From assembly GCF_002929375.1 (NCBI RefSeq), contig NZ_PJIP01000014.1:1-64000 (forward strand): DNA of 64,000 bases, in the 5' to 3' direction. Shown here piece after piece: positions 25,181 through 35,869 of the stretch. Under the pieces are notes generated by a model. The model searched no databases. It saw nothing but the letters and a program-made list of their open reading frames with translations, and was not told the DNA's origin. Position numbers and translations under genes: made by a program. Positions within the stretch are counted from its first letter, which is position 1. Each line of letters starts with the position of its first letter. Source of the stretch: Arthrobacter sp. DWC3 (GTDB taxonomy: Bacteria; Actinomycetota; Actinomycetes; Actinomycetales; Micrococcaceae).

Positions 25181-25839
25181 GTCTCCTTCAACGCTTCGGC
25201 CGCGGACCTGGGATCATCGGCGGCGCACACAGCAGACACCACGGCGACGCCGGCGGCACCGGCATTCTGCAAAGGGCGTATATCAGCGCCACTGATTCCA
25301 CCGATGGCGACACACGGCAGGGAGCTCGCCGTAACAATGGCCCCGAAGCCGCTGATCCCCAGGGGTTCGGGATGGTCGGGCTTGGTGGCGGTTGCATGAA
25401 TGGCGCCGACCCCGAGGTAGTCCACCGTCCCCTCGGGCAGTCGGTGCGCCGCTTCGATCTCGTTGCTGGTCGCCGCACTCAAGCCGACGACGGTTTCCGG
25501 TCCGACCAGCGCCCGGACGAGGTCCGCCGGCAGGTCGGACTGACCGACGTGTACCCCGGCTACTTGCCCTCCTGCCGCCCGGGCCGCCAGGAAGATGTCC
25601 ACCCGGTCATCGACCAACACCGGCACCTTGTCTCCGACAGCATCTGCGATAGTCACGAGCAGGTGCAGCAGATCCCGGGCCGAAGCTTCCTTGTCCCGCA
25701 CCTGAACCATCGTGGCGCCTCCCGCAACCGCCTCGGCAGCCACAGCTGCAACGGTACGGGGGCTGCACTGCGCCGTATCCGTCACCAGGTACAGCGGCAG
25801 GTGGTGCAGGAGGTCTGCCCTGAAGTCCCGGCGGATCAT
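25168..25839 (-). CDS. thiE: Thiamine-phosphate synthase
   Basis: A 223-residue TIM-barrel enzyme that joins HMP-PP and thiazole phosphate to thiamine phosphate. Seen are [10 protein letters not shown], the pyrophosphate-binding stretch [37 protein letters not shown], the [15 protein letters not shown] loop and [10 protein letters not shown]. Its start overlaps the thiM stop (ATGA at 25836-25839), so thiM, thiE and thiD are made from one coupled message. The set can join the two halves and phosphorylate them but cannot make either de novo, so the island is for salvage. Confidence 0.96.
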   Translation of the reverse strand: MIRRDFRADLLHHLPLYLVTDTAQCSPRTVAAVAAEAVAGGATMVQVRDKEASARDLLHLLVTIADAVGDKVPVLVDDRVDIFLAARAAGGQVAGVHVGQSDLPADLVRALVGPETVVGLSAATSNEIEAAHRLPEGTVDYLGVGAIHATATKPDHPEPLGISGFGAIVTASSLPCVAIGGISGADIRPLQNAGAAGVAVVSAVCAADDPRSAAEALKETWCS

Positions 25840-26669
25840 CGTGTGCGGCCCGACACATCGACAGGACGGAGGTTCAACGTCCTGATGACGTCGTCCGGTG
25901 TGATGCCTGCAAGCCTGTCGAGGAACTCGACCGCGAAACTTCCAGGGCCCTGTGCCTGCACCGCAGCCTGCTCCGCGGCCAGGGTGTAGACGCCGGTGGC
26001 CGCCGTCGCCGCCAACAGGGCATCATCGGTCAACGATGCGAAAGCGGCCATCACCGCCCCCAAAGCGCATCCTCCACCTGTGACCCGCGTCAGCAGAGCA
26101 TCCCCGTTGGCCACGCCGACCCTGTGTCCGTCCGCCCCGACGAGCAGATCCACCGCGCCCGATACTGCCACCGCCGACCCGGACGAGGCAGCCAACTCCC
26201 TCGCAGCGTCGATCGCGGACGAAGGGTCTTCAGTTGAGTCCACTCCCCGGCCCCCGGCTCCCACCCCGGCCAGGGCCAGGATCTCCGAGCCGTTGCCGCG
26301 GATGATGGCCGGGCTTTGCGCGGCAAGCTGATGCGCCAGCTGCGTGCGGACGGTCAGAGACCCGATCGCCACCGGATCCAGAACCCATGGAGTGCCGGCG
26401 GCATGTGCGGCCTGAACGGCTTCGACCATCGCCGTCCGCTGCTCTTCTCGGGGGGTGCCCAGATTGATCAGCACCCCTGACGCCACGGAGGCGAACTGCC
26501 CGGCCTCTTCCGGTATGTCCACCATCGCCGGAGCTGCCCCTACGGCAAGCAGGACATTGGCGGTGAAGTTGGCCACCACGGCGTTGGTGATGCACTGCAC
26601 CAAGGGACCCCGGGCCCTCAATTCCTCGAGCAGTGCAGCGCACTCCGATGATGCGTAGCGAATAGCCAT
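25836..26669 (-). CDS. thiM: Hydroxyethylthiazole kinase
   Basis: A 277-residue ribokinase-like trimeric kinase that phosphorylates the thiazole alcohol (HET). Family landmarks are [34 protein letters not shown], the long [12 protein letters not shown] region, GNGSEILAL and the nucleotide/anion loop [16 protein letters not shown] at 26669 was preferred over 26678 because the AAGGG at the end of the riboswitch is too close to the latter. It is the first gene of the minus-strand salvage operon under the TPP riboswitch at 26674-26757. HET could be imported or produced by reduction of thiazole-acetic acid (see the divergent lux-like operon). Confidence 0.96.
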   Translation of the reverse strand: MAIRYASSECAALLEELRARGPLVQCITNAVVANFTANVLLAVGAAPAMVDIPEEAGQFASVASGVLINLGTPREEQRTAMVEAVQAAHAAGTPWVLDPVAIGSLTVRTQLAHQLAAQSPAIIRGNGSEILALAGVGAGGRGVDSTEDPSSAIDAARELAASSGSAVAVSGAVDLLVGADGHRVGVANGDALLTRVTGGGCALGAVMAAFASLTDDALLAATAATGVYTLAAEQAAVQAQGPGSFAVEFLDRLAGITPDDVIRTLNLRPVDVSGRTR

Positions 26670-26673
26670 TCGC

Positions 26674-26757
26674 GACATCCCTTCGCTAGTTCGAACTAGA
26701 TCAGGTTCAACGGGTATCGATTCTCAGCTGCACCATCGGCGGGCAGCACCCCGTGTC
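26674..26757 (-). promoter_or_regulatory. TPP riboswitch upstream of thiMED
   Basis: Read on the minus strand: CGGGGTGC, CTGAGA (about 26725), ACCCGTTGAACCTGATCTAG and GCGAAGGGA, the canonical THI box in order, with possible GACA/TGTC pairing closing P1. AAGGG at its 3' end is the likely ribosome site of thiM, so control is probably at translation. Confidence 0.95.
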
Positions 26758-26899
26758 ACTACAGCCACCCTAGCGTTCCCCAGCGCAGCAAATGGAACAG
26801 CAGCGTTTCATAACCCCTGCGCCCGGCTTCGGTCAGGGCCTATGGGCGGAGGTAACATTCGGAAGGGTTTGGGCGGCGGCACAAGCGCGGCTACAGTCG

Positions 26900-26995
26900 G
26901 TCCCGTAGAGCGGGAGCTTGGGCGAACCAGGCTGAGAGGGCGGATGAGACGTCGCCGACCGCAGGAACCTGTCCGGGTAATGCCGGCGAAGGGAT
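26900..26995 (+). promoter_or_regulatory. TPP riboswitch upstream of SSS-luxE-luxC-SDR operon
   Basis: Landmarks in order: CGGGAGC (26911-26917), GGCTGAGAGG (26930-26939), GAACCTG (26965-26971), CCGGGTAATGCCGGCGAAGG (26973-26992). TCCC at 26901-26904 can pair with GGGA at 26991-26994 to close P1. The gene starts eight bases later, at 27004. This element and the thiM one lie back to back in one 330-base intergenic region. Confidence 0.92.
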
Positions 26996-27003
26996 TTGCT
27001 TCG

Positions 27004-28467
27004 ATGCTTGGATTTTTCACAACTGTTCTCATTCTGGTCGTCGTCCTGGGCGTCTTCGCCTGGGTCGGTTTGGCGGTCGGCCGGGACCGTGACCTCGAGG
27101 AATTCGCAGTCGCACGTAACAGCCAAAACGCCCTGGGCTTGGGCCTGTCGTTCTTTGCTTCCGGTGTTGGGGCCTGGATTCTTTTCGCGGCTCCCGAGGT
27201 CGGTGCGTCCACGGGGCTGGCCGGGGTTGTGGGGTACGCGGTGGCGATCACCGTTCCCCTGATCGGCTTGGTCCTCGTCGGACGGCGACTGCGATCCCTG
27301 GTACCTGAAGGCCACAACCTGATCGAATTCGTCCGGCTCCGCTACGGACGGGCCATGCACGTCTACGTCCTGGGTATTTCAATGCTGTACATGCTCGTTG
27401 CCCTGTCTGCTGAGCTGACCGCGGTGGGAGCGGTCCTTGGACGGCTCTCCGTCGTGGATCCCCGTCTTGGTATCGCAGCCGTCGCAATAATTACTGCCCT
27501 GTACACGGCGTGGGGAGGACTTCGTGCCTCTATTCATACCGATCGTTGGCAGTCGTGGATGCTGTTTCCCTTGTTGATCCTGGTCGGTGCGATTCTCTTT
27601 TCAGGCCTGTCCCGGGGGGTTACGCCTATCGACCCTGCGCTTTTCATCGTGAATGTGGCCGGCGTGGAGGCGGCCCTGACGCTTGTTGTGGCGGTCACAG
27701 CGACGACCCTGTTTCATAACGGGTACTGGCAGCGGGTGTGGGCGGCCCGGGACCAGCGTGCTCTGACCGGCGGGGCAATCATCGGGGCTTTGACGCGCTT
27801 CCCGGTGGTTCTCGCAGCAGGCATGGCGGGGCTCCTGGCGGCGGCCTATGGTGTCTCTCTTGGGGTGCCGGCTGTGCCGTTCTTCGCCCTGCTGGGATCT
27901 GCACCACCGTGGGTTCTTGCGGCAGTTCTGATCCTTACTCTGGCACTGGTGGCCTCCACCGTGGATACCCTGCAGAACGGCCTCGCCGCCGTCGCAGTCA
28001 CCCATGTCCCTGCTATGGGTCTGACAGGAGGACGGATAGCGACGATCGTGTTCACCGCCATTCCGGCACTGGTCGCTTTCCAGGGATTTTCGGTGCTGCG
28101 CCTTTTCCTCATCGCCGATTTGTTCTGCGCAGCCACTATCGTGCCGACCTTGCTGGGTTTGTGGCACCGTTCCACCACTGCCGGTGCGGTCAGTGGAGCG
28201 TTGGCCGGTCTCGCTGCCGCCGTGGGGTACGGGTTCGTGGTCGGCGGCAGCCTGCCTGCAGCCGTCGCGATTGCAACCTTCTCGGACGGGCTCGCACTGC
28301 CGCCGTTCCTGGCCGCACTGTCCGCCTCGGCCGCCGTCACCATCCTGGTGTCCCTGGCAGCCCAGCGCAGCACCGACCTGACCAGCCTCAACGCGCAGGT
28401 TGTCGCATTGCCCCCGCCGCCAGGAGCACCTTCGACCACTGACGAGATGCCGGAAATCACTCGATGA
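27004..28467 (+). CDS. SSS-family sodium:solute symporter, TPP-regulated
   Basis: A 487-residue membrane protein with about thirteen spans of the sodium:solute symporter (PanF/PutP) family. The N-terminal GRDRDLEEFAVARNSQNALG segment and GVGAWILFAAPEVG helix are typical. The ATG at 27004 follows directly from the TPP riboswitch; upstream codons of the open frame belong to the RNA. The stop overlaps the start of the LuxE-like gene (ATGA at 28464-28467), so it is co-translated with the reductase genes. SSS carriers linked to thiamine regulation have been predicted before, from memory as ThiV. Here the cargo may be a carboxylated thiamine fragment that the next three gene products reduce. Confidence 0.88.
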   Translation: MLGFFTTVLILVVVLGVFAWVGLAVGRDRDLEEFAVARNSQNALGLGLSFFASGVGAWILFAAPEVGASTGLAGVVGYAVAITVPLIGLVLVGRRLRSLVPEGHNLIEFVRLRYGRAMHVYVLGISMLYMLVALSAELTAVGAVLGRLSVVDPRLGIAAVAIITALYTAWGGLRASIHTDRWQSWMLFPLLILVGAILFSGLSRGVTPIDPALFIVNVAGVEAALTLVVAVTATTLFHNGYWQRVWAARDQRALTGGAIIGALTRFPVVLAAGMAGLLAAAYGVSLGVPAVPFFALLGSAPPWVLAAVLILTLALVASTVDTLQNGLAAVAVTHVPAMGLTGGRIATIVFTAIPALVAFQGFSVLRLFLIADLFCAATIVPTLLGLWHRSTTAGAVSGALAGLAAAVGYGFVVGGSLPAAVAIATFSDGLALPPFLAALSASAAVTILVSLAAQRSTDLTSLNAQVVALPPPPGAPSTTDEMPEITR

Positions 28468-29693
28468 GCTCCGACCAGCACATGCCCGCCCCTACTGTCC
28501 CTGCCGTCCGCGATGAGCTGGATCTACGGATCCAGGCGTATATCGAACGCGGGGCCGCCCCTGACACATCTGACCAATTCAATGCCTTCGATACATCCAA
28601 TAACTCAGCAACATCCGATGATTCCGAGTTCGGTCGGCTCGCACTTGAGCTTTTCGCTTACCAGTACGACCACAATCCGGCTTACCGGCGTTTTTGCCGC
28701 TCCCGACGGGCGGAACCGGGAAGGCTCACCAGTTGGGAACAGATCCCGCCCGTACCGTTGACCGCGTTCAAGGAACTCACCCTCGCCTGCGAGCCACCTG
28801 AAACTGCTGCAGCGGTGTTCATGACCAGCGGCAGCACCAACCCCGCACAGCGCGGACGCAACCACCACCCGCACCTTCACCTGTACGATGCGTCACTCCG
28901 CGCCGGTTTTACCCACTACTTCCTGCCTGACCGCGAAGCCATCCCCCTGCTGGTGCTCAACGCCCGCCCCGAAGACCAACCGAACTCCTCCCTCGCCTAC
29001 TTCTTCGGTCAGCTCGTCGACTTCTTCGGCGCACCCGGCAGTGACTACTTTCTGGACAACGACGACCTGCACTGGCGACGAGTCGCCGCAGCCCTGCAGG
29101 AAGCGGAAGCCACGGGGGAACCTGTCGCCCTGCTGGGCACCTCCTTCGCCTACGTCCACCTCCTCGACGCCTTCGAGGAACAAGGACTGTCCTTCCGCCT
29201 GCCGGAGGGAAGCCGGCTGCTCGATACCGGCGGGTTCAAGGGACGCTCCCGTGAAGTGTCCGCTGAGGAGCTACGCCAGCAGTTCGGCCAGCGCCTGGGG
29301 ATACCCGAGTCCTGGTGCGTGAACTATTACGGGATGACCGAGATCAGCACCCAGTACTACGACACCACCCTGCGTGACGCTTGGCAGGGGAACGAGAATC
29401 GTCCACGCCACAAAGCCGCCCCGGCCTGGACACGGGTCCGCGTCCAAGACCCGGAAAGCGGGGCATCCGCAGCACCAGGCCAGAAGGGCCTGATCGTTCA
29501 CTACGACCTGGCGAACCGGGGTTCCTGCCTGGCGGTCCTCGCAGAGGACATCGGGTACCTCACCCCACCAGGCCACCAGCACGACGGCGAGCAGGGCTTT
29601 GTCCTCGTGGGCCGTGCCGAGGGAACCGAAGCCCGCGGGTGCTCGATCGCTCTGGACGAGATCCTAGCCGCGAACCGGAACCCACCGACATGA
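28464..29693 (+). CDS. LuxE-like acyl-protein synthetase
   Basis: A 409-residue ATP-dependent acid-activating enzyme of the LuxE/PaaK family. TSGST at 121-125 is the adenylate loop; RLLDTGGFKGRSREVS and VNYYGMTEISTQYYD are the family's central motifs; Cys393 in ARGCSIALDE near the C-terminus fits the cysteine that carries the acyl group in LuxE. It should convert a carboxylic acid plus ATP to acyl-AMP, then to an acyl-enzyme handed to LuxC. No luciferase (luxA, luxB) or acyl transferase (luxD) gene lies here. ATGA overlaps on both sides place it in a TPP-riboswitch operon between a transporter and LuxC. The acid is unknown; a thiamine-derived carboxylate is my proposal. Confidence 0.88.
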   Translation: MSSDQHMPAPTVPAVRDELDLRIQAYIERGAAPDTSDQFNAFDTSNNSATSDDSEFGRLALELFAYQYDHNPAYRRFCRSRRAEPGRLTSWEQIPPVPLTAFKELTLACEPPETAAAVFMTSGSTNPAQRGRNHHPHLHLYDASLRAGFTHYFLPDREAIPLLVLNARPEDQPNSSLAYFFGQLVDFFGAPGSDYFLDNDDLHWRRVAAALQEAEATGEPVALLGTSFAYVHLLDAFEEQGLSFRLPEGSRLLDTGGFKGRSREVSAEELRQQFGQRLGIPESWCVNYYGMTEISTQYYDTTLRDAWQGNENRPRHKAAPAWTRVRVQDPESGASAAPGQKGLIVHYDLANRGSCLAVLAEDIGYLTPPGHQHDGEQGFVLVGRAEGTEARGCSIALDEILAANRNPPT

Positions 29694-31219
29694 CCACCCA
29701 GGCACGTGGAAGCGAACCGCCTGTCGAGAGGCCCGTGCACGATGGGTTCTTCCTACCCCAACTCAGCCAGACCGAGCTCGACGAACTGACCTGGGAGACT
29801 CGCCCCTTCGGCGGCGTCGCCTTGCGCATGCCGGTGGTGACGCCGACCCTGATCGACCTCGTATGCCAGCGGCTCCTCCAGGCCCAAGCCGAGTACCTTG
29901 CCCAGCGGCCGGTCATGGACATCGTCGACGTCCTCGGACGGGTTATCGCCCAGTGGTCGGACCCGGACTACCACTGGAGGCGCCAGGCCGAAGAGTTGCT
30001 GCCCGCCATCACCGGGTACGTGCCCGAGATGATTCGTCGGGGGTTGAAGGACTATCTGAAGACGTTCCGCCGCGACCGGTTGCTGCGCTTCCTTTCCCAG
30101 GACTTCGAGAACCCGCTGGTGCTCGACGGCTTCCAACCGAACCGAGCTGGTGGACGCTCACGGGCCTACGGGCCGAAGCTGACCACCCAAATCTTCGCTG
30201 GCAATATCCCGGGGCTACCCGTGTGGAACCTCATCTGCGGGCTCCTGGTCAAGTCTGCAACTCTCGGAAAGTCTGCCAGCGGTGAACCACTGTTCGCGGT
30301 CCTGTTCGCCCACAGCCTCGCCGAAGAAGACCCTCATCTGGCCGACTGCCTGGTGATCCTGCACTGGCCCGGAGGACATGAGGAAATCGAGCAAGCGGCG
30401 TTCACCCATTCGGAGGCAGTAACAGCCACCGGGGGACGGGCAACCATCGAAAGCGTGGCAGGACGACTGCCGGTTGGTATGCCGTTCGTGCCGTACGGGC
30501 ACAAGATGAGTTTCGGCGTCATCGGCCGGGAAGCGTTAGCCCTCAACCGCTATACCGAAACAGCCCGCCGGGCAGCACACGATGTGTCCCAGTACGACCA
30601 GCAAGGATGCCTCTCTCCCCACTGCCTGTTCATCGAACGCGGCGGGGCGGTGGATCCCAGAACCTTCGCAGCGGCGCTTGCTGCCGAGATGGGCCGTTTC
30701 GAACGGAGCAAACCCCGGGCCCGGCTCACCCTGGAGGAAAGCGCCGTCATCGAACGCATCCGGTCCTCCTACGAATTCCGCGCCTACGACAACGAAACGG
30801 TCGAGCTGTTCACCAGCAACACCGGTACCGGTTGGACCGTGATCTACGAGGAGGAACCGGAGCGTTTCGAGCCTTCCCCGTTGAATCGGTTGCTCCGTGT
30901 GCACCCCGTCGATGGGATGGACGACGTCGAACGCCTCACCGCTCCCCTGCGCGGTTACCTACAGACCGCCGGTGTTGCATGCTCACCCGACCGGTTGGAC
31001 GACTGGTCCCAGGTACTAGGCCGGGGCGGGGTCGACCGCATCTGTGCCATCGGGCAGATGCCCGAACCCGCAGCCGGCTGGCACCACGACGGGACGGGAA
31101 GCCTGACAGCGCTGATCCGCTGGGTCGACATCGAAGGAGCCGCCGAAGCCGCACTCGAGCATTACGACACCGAATGGACCCTGCCCCGACAACAGGACTC
31201 AGCGGGAAGACGACCATGA
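29690..31219 (+). CDS. LuxC-like acyl reductase (NADPH-dependent, aldehyde-forming)
   Basis: A 509-residue LuxC-family protein, an aldehyde-dehydrogenase-fold acyl reductase that takes an activated acyl group on a cysteine and reduces it to an aldehyde. Cys307 in QQGCLSPHCLFIE matches the active-site cysteine; FAGNIPGLPVWN (169-180) and GHKMSFGVIGREAL are further family blocks. The start ATG 29690 overlaps the LuxE-like stop, and its own stop overlaps the next SDR. In luminous bacteria LuxC and LuxE form one complex for myristate reduction. Here the partner genes are TPP-controlled and luciferase is absent, so the aldehyde is probably an intermediate that the following SDR reduces to an alcohol. 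Confidence 0.9.
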   Translation: MTTQARGSEPPVERPVHDGFFLPQLSQTELDELTWETRPFGGVALRMPVVTPTLIDLVCQRLLQAQAEYLAQRPVMDIVDVLGRVIAQWSDPDYHWRRQAEELLPAITGYVPEMIRRGLKDYLKTFRRDRLLRFLSQDFENPLVLDGFQPNRAGGRSRAYGPKLTTQIFAGNIPGLPVWNLICGLLVKSATLGKSASGEPLFAVLFAHSLAEEDPHLADCLVILHWPGGHEEIEQAAFTHSEAVTATGGRATIESVAGRLPVGMPFVPYGHKMSFGVIGREALALNRYTETARRAAHDVSQYDQQGCLSPHCLFIERGGAVDPRTFAAALAAEMGRFERSKPRARLTLEESAVIERIRSSYEFRAYDNETVELFTSNTGTGWTVIYEEEPERFEPSPLNRLLRVHPVDGMDDVERLTAPLRGYLQTAGVACSPDRLDDWSQVLGRGGVDRICAIGQMPEPAAGWHHDGTGSLTALIRWVDIEGAAEAALEHYDTEWTLPRQQDSAGRRP

Positions 31220-32016
31220 GTGCCTTCGGACAAGGTCTGGGTAGCAGCGACATGCTCCGCGACCGCGTGGCCATCGTCACCGGTTCCAGCCGCGGCATCG
31301 GAGCCGCAATCGCACGCGCCCTCGGCGCGCACGGCGCCACCGTCATCGTGAACTACCTGCAGAACCATGACGCCGCACAGCACGTCGTCGAGGTCGTCGA
31401 AGCACTGGGAGGCCGCGCGGAAGCCTACGCCGCTGACGTCACCAACCCCCAAGCCGTGCACACGATGATCACTGAGGTCACCGAACGCTTCGGTCCCGTG
31501 AACCTGCTGGTCAACAACGCCCTGCAAAACTACACTTTCGACCCGCTCACCCGCAGCACCGCGTGGACCATCCCCTGGGAGGACTACCAGAACCAGTTCA
31601 ACAGCAGCGTCGGGGGCGCGTACAACCTCTGCCACGCCGTATTACCAGCAATGAGAACGACCGGTGACGGACGGATCATCAATCTCGTCACCGACCTCAT
31701 CGAACGCCCCAGCATCCCCTATCACGACTACACCACCGCGAAAACGGCGCTCCTAGGATTCTCCCGCAACCTCGCATCCGAACTCGGCCCCTTTGGCATC
31801 ACCGTCAACTGCATAGCACCAGGGCTCGTGTACCCTACCGACTCAAGCCAGGCCACCACCGACGAGCAACGCGACGACCTGGAAGCAGCCACACCACTAC
31901 GCCGACTGGCCACCCCGGAAGACGTCGCCGGCTCAGTACTCTTCTTCGCCAGCAACTGGTCCAGCTTTATCACCGGAGCCTGCCTGTTCGTCGACGGCGG
32001 GCTGGTCATGAAATGA
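31216..32016 (+). CDS. SDR-family reductase of the lux-like thiamine operon
   Basis: A 266-residue FabG-like short-chain reductase: TGSSRGIG at 22-29, LVNNAL where NNAG is usual, catalytic Tyr172 and Lys176 (YTTAK) and the C-terminal VDGG. The residue 13 before the tyrosine, normally Ser, is Thr159 (NLVTD), an uncommon substitution. ATG 31216 overlaps the LuxC-like stop, making four genes translated in series. A ketoacyl-ACP reductase would fit poorly here without other fatty-acid genes; reduction of the LuxC aldehyde to an alcohol, such as hydroxyethylthiazole or HMP, fits the neighbours better. No terminator with a T-run is seen after it. Confidence 0.87.
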   Translation: MSAFGQGLGSSDMLRDRVAIVTGSSRGIGAAIARALGAHGATVIVNYLQNHDAAQHVVEVVEALGGRAEAYAADVTNPQAVHTMITEVTERFGPVNLLVNNALQNYTFDPLTRSTAWTIPWEDYQNQFNSSVGGAYNLCHAVLPAMRTTGDGRIINLVTDLIERPSIPYHDYTTAKTALLGFSRNLASELGPFGITVNCIAPGLVYPTDSSQATTDEQRDDLEAATPLRRLATPEDVAGSVLFFASNWSSFITGACLFVDGGLVMK

Positions 32017-32522
32017 CCACAACAGGAGCAGCAAGCGACGAACCAGTTCATCTCAAGCGCTCCACCGTCGCCCCAAGAAACCTCGGCGCCTGACGAACTC
32101 CCTGCGGAACAAGAGGCCTCATTCCAGGGCTGATTGGGTTTACGGCTGGACCTCATGGGACTTCTGCCCCTTGCTGCGAGACTCCTCCACTGCTGGCAAC
32201 TCACCAGCAGTAATGATGTGACAGAAGATTAATTATCGGCGGTGGAAATCAGTGCGTGTCTTCGTACATCCTTGACCGACCGCGCCTCTACTCATGCACA
32301 TAATTGAGAAGGTGCCACTGCCCTTGCGCCAGGCGCCTGCTCGGCGTGCTCACACCTCGGTAACTTGAACCGAAACAGGTTACGCAACTCACCGGCCTCG
32401 TCCCGGCAGCGAAGGGGAGGTAAGGCGGTCTGTGCGGCATAACGGTGGCGTTGGCACCGGCCTGCGTCCGTGACTACAGCGCGTTGTGCGACACGTTCAA
32501 CACGCCCTTATGGTCCCATTCG
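32017..32522. other. Intergenic stretch, no gene recognised
   Basis: About 500 bases between the lux-like operon and the convergent ribokinase gene. Open frames here are shadows or short and lack ribosome sites. I see no tRNA, riboswitch or clear inverted repeat. Composition is less coding-like than its neighbours, which suggests decayed sequence. Confidence 0.4.
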
Positions 32523-33419
32523 TCAGTGGGTCTCTAGGAACGATTCCACCTCGGCTTGGCTCGGCATGGACTGGATTGCTCCTCGACTCCCAACCGTGAG
32601 CGCTGCTGCCGCGCTGGCCCATTTAAGAGCTTCAGGTATGGGTTGGCCGCGTGCTAGACAGGCCGCAGCTGCTCCTATAAAGGTGTCACCGGCCGCAGTG
32701 GTATCAACGACAGGCACCTTGAACGCCGGGACAGCTAGCGAACGAGTTGCAGACTGGTAATGGCACCCCCTGTCTCCACGGGTGATCAGCACGGCTTTGC
32801 AGTCAGACAAGAGCATCGCAGCAGCTGCGGTCGGTTCATCCTGCGAGGTTATGGCAAGGCTTTCGCCTTCGTTAGCGACAATTAGATCAATATTGGTAAG
32901 TAGAGATTTGGGGAGCGGTTGTACGGGAGCCGGGGTGAGAATGATGAAGACTCCGTGGTCCTTGGCATATGATGCTGCCTCTTCGATGAGACGTAGGGGT
33001 ACTTCAAGTTGAAGGAGCAGGATTGCCGCTGATTCGATAACGGCCTTGTGCTCTGCTGTCAGTCCTCCATGATGATAGTTGGCTCCTGGAACCAGGATGA
33101 TGCTATTTTCGCCCATGCCGTTCACGGTGATGTGGGCCGTCCCGGTAGGTAGGTTCGATCGCAGGACAGCGTTGGTGCGTACACCGCTCTCTTGCAGTAT
33201 CTCCAGGGCTCGGGTGCCGGAGGTATCGAGCCCGACCGTTCCGAGCATGATGACGTTTGCGCCACATTTAGCGGCAGCTACAGCTTGGTTTGCGCCCTTA
33301 CCGCCGATTGCTGTGAAGAACGATTCCCCTGTGATCGTTTCTCCGGGAAGCGGAAAGCGGTCTGTGACGGTGACGTGGTCGATATTGATGCTGCCGAGCA
33401 CTACGACACGATCATTCAC
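32523..33419 (-). CDS. rbsK: PfkB-family sugar kinase, ribokinase-like
   Basis: A 298-residue ribokinase-type enzyme. It has the N-terminal LGSINIDHV strand, GGKGANQAVAAAKCG (PfkB signature 1), and DTTAAGDTFIGAAAACLA (signature 2 with the catalytic Asp). The first glycine of the usual TTGAGD anion hole is alanine here. It probably phosphorylates the sugar brought in by the ribose-type ABC system encoded just upstream. A 260-base gap with a hairpin (33637-33666) separates it from the binding-protein gene, so it may be read through at lower level. D-ribose is the default substrate; another pentose is possible given the shared operator at 38.2 kb. Confidence 0.9.
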   Translation of the reverse strand: MNDRVVVLGSINIDHVTVTDRFPLPGETITGESFFTAIGGKGANQAVAAAKCGANVIMLGTVGLDTSGTRALEILQESGVRTNAVLRSNLPTGTAHITVNGMGENSIILVPGANYHHGGLTAEHKAVIESAAILLLQLEVPLRLIEEAASYAKDHGVFIILTPAPVQPLPKSLLTNIDLIVANEGESLAITSQDEPTAAAAMLLSDCKAVLITRGDRGCHYQSATRSLAVPAFKVPVVDTTAAGDTFIGAAAACLARGQPIPEALKWASAAAALTVGSRGAIQSMPSQAEVESFLETH

Positions 33420-33636
33420 GTCTGACCCCTTCGCTGGCTTGTTCGTGGATTGCTCTTACTGATTGAGTTCCTACCTGACATTTCAGGACACTGCTCGTTA
33501 CTTGGTAGATCTAAGTGTCGGTTTATAGCTATTCCTAAGGAGCAACGAGACGGTGTCAGGCCGCGCCAAGCCGAATCGCTGCCTAGAAGAGCTAGCTCTT
33601 GAGTCGCACAGGTGCCAGCTGGTATCGGATACGCAG

Positions 33637-33666
33637 AGGGCCGCCCGTGGAGTCACGAGCGGCCCT
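33637..33666 (-). terminator. GC-rich hairpin between binding-protein and ribokinase genes
   Basis: AGGGCCGCCCGTG pairs with CACGAGCGGCCCT (one G-U) across a four-base loop, just 3' of the binding-protein gene on the minus strand. No T-run; it may lower expression of the kinase gene. Confidence 0.6.
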
Positions 33667-33677
33667 ACACCTGCTGG

Positions 33678-35865
<2,188 letters not shown>

Positions 35866-35869
<4 letters not shown>

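Noticed and set aside
28464-31219. Bioluminescence operon
   Set aside because: LuxE- and LuxC-like genes are present, but no luxA, luxB, luxD or luxG-like gene is found anywhere in the window, and control is by a TPP riboswitch.
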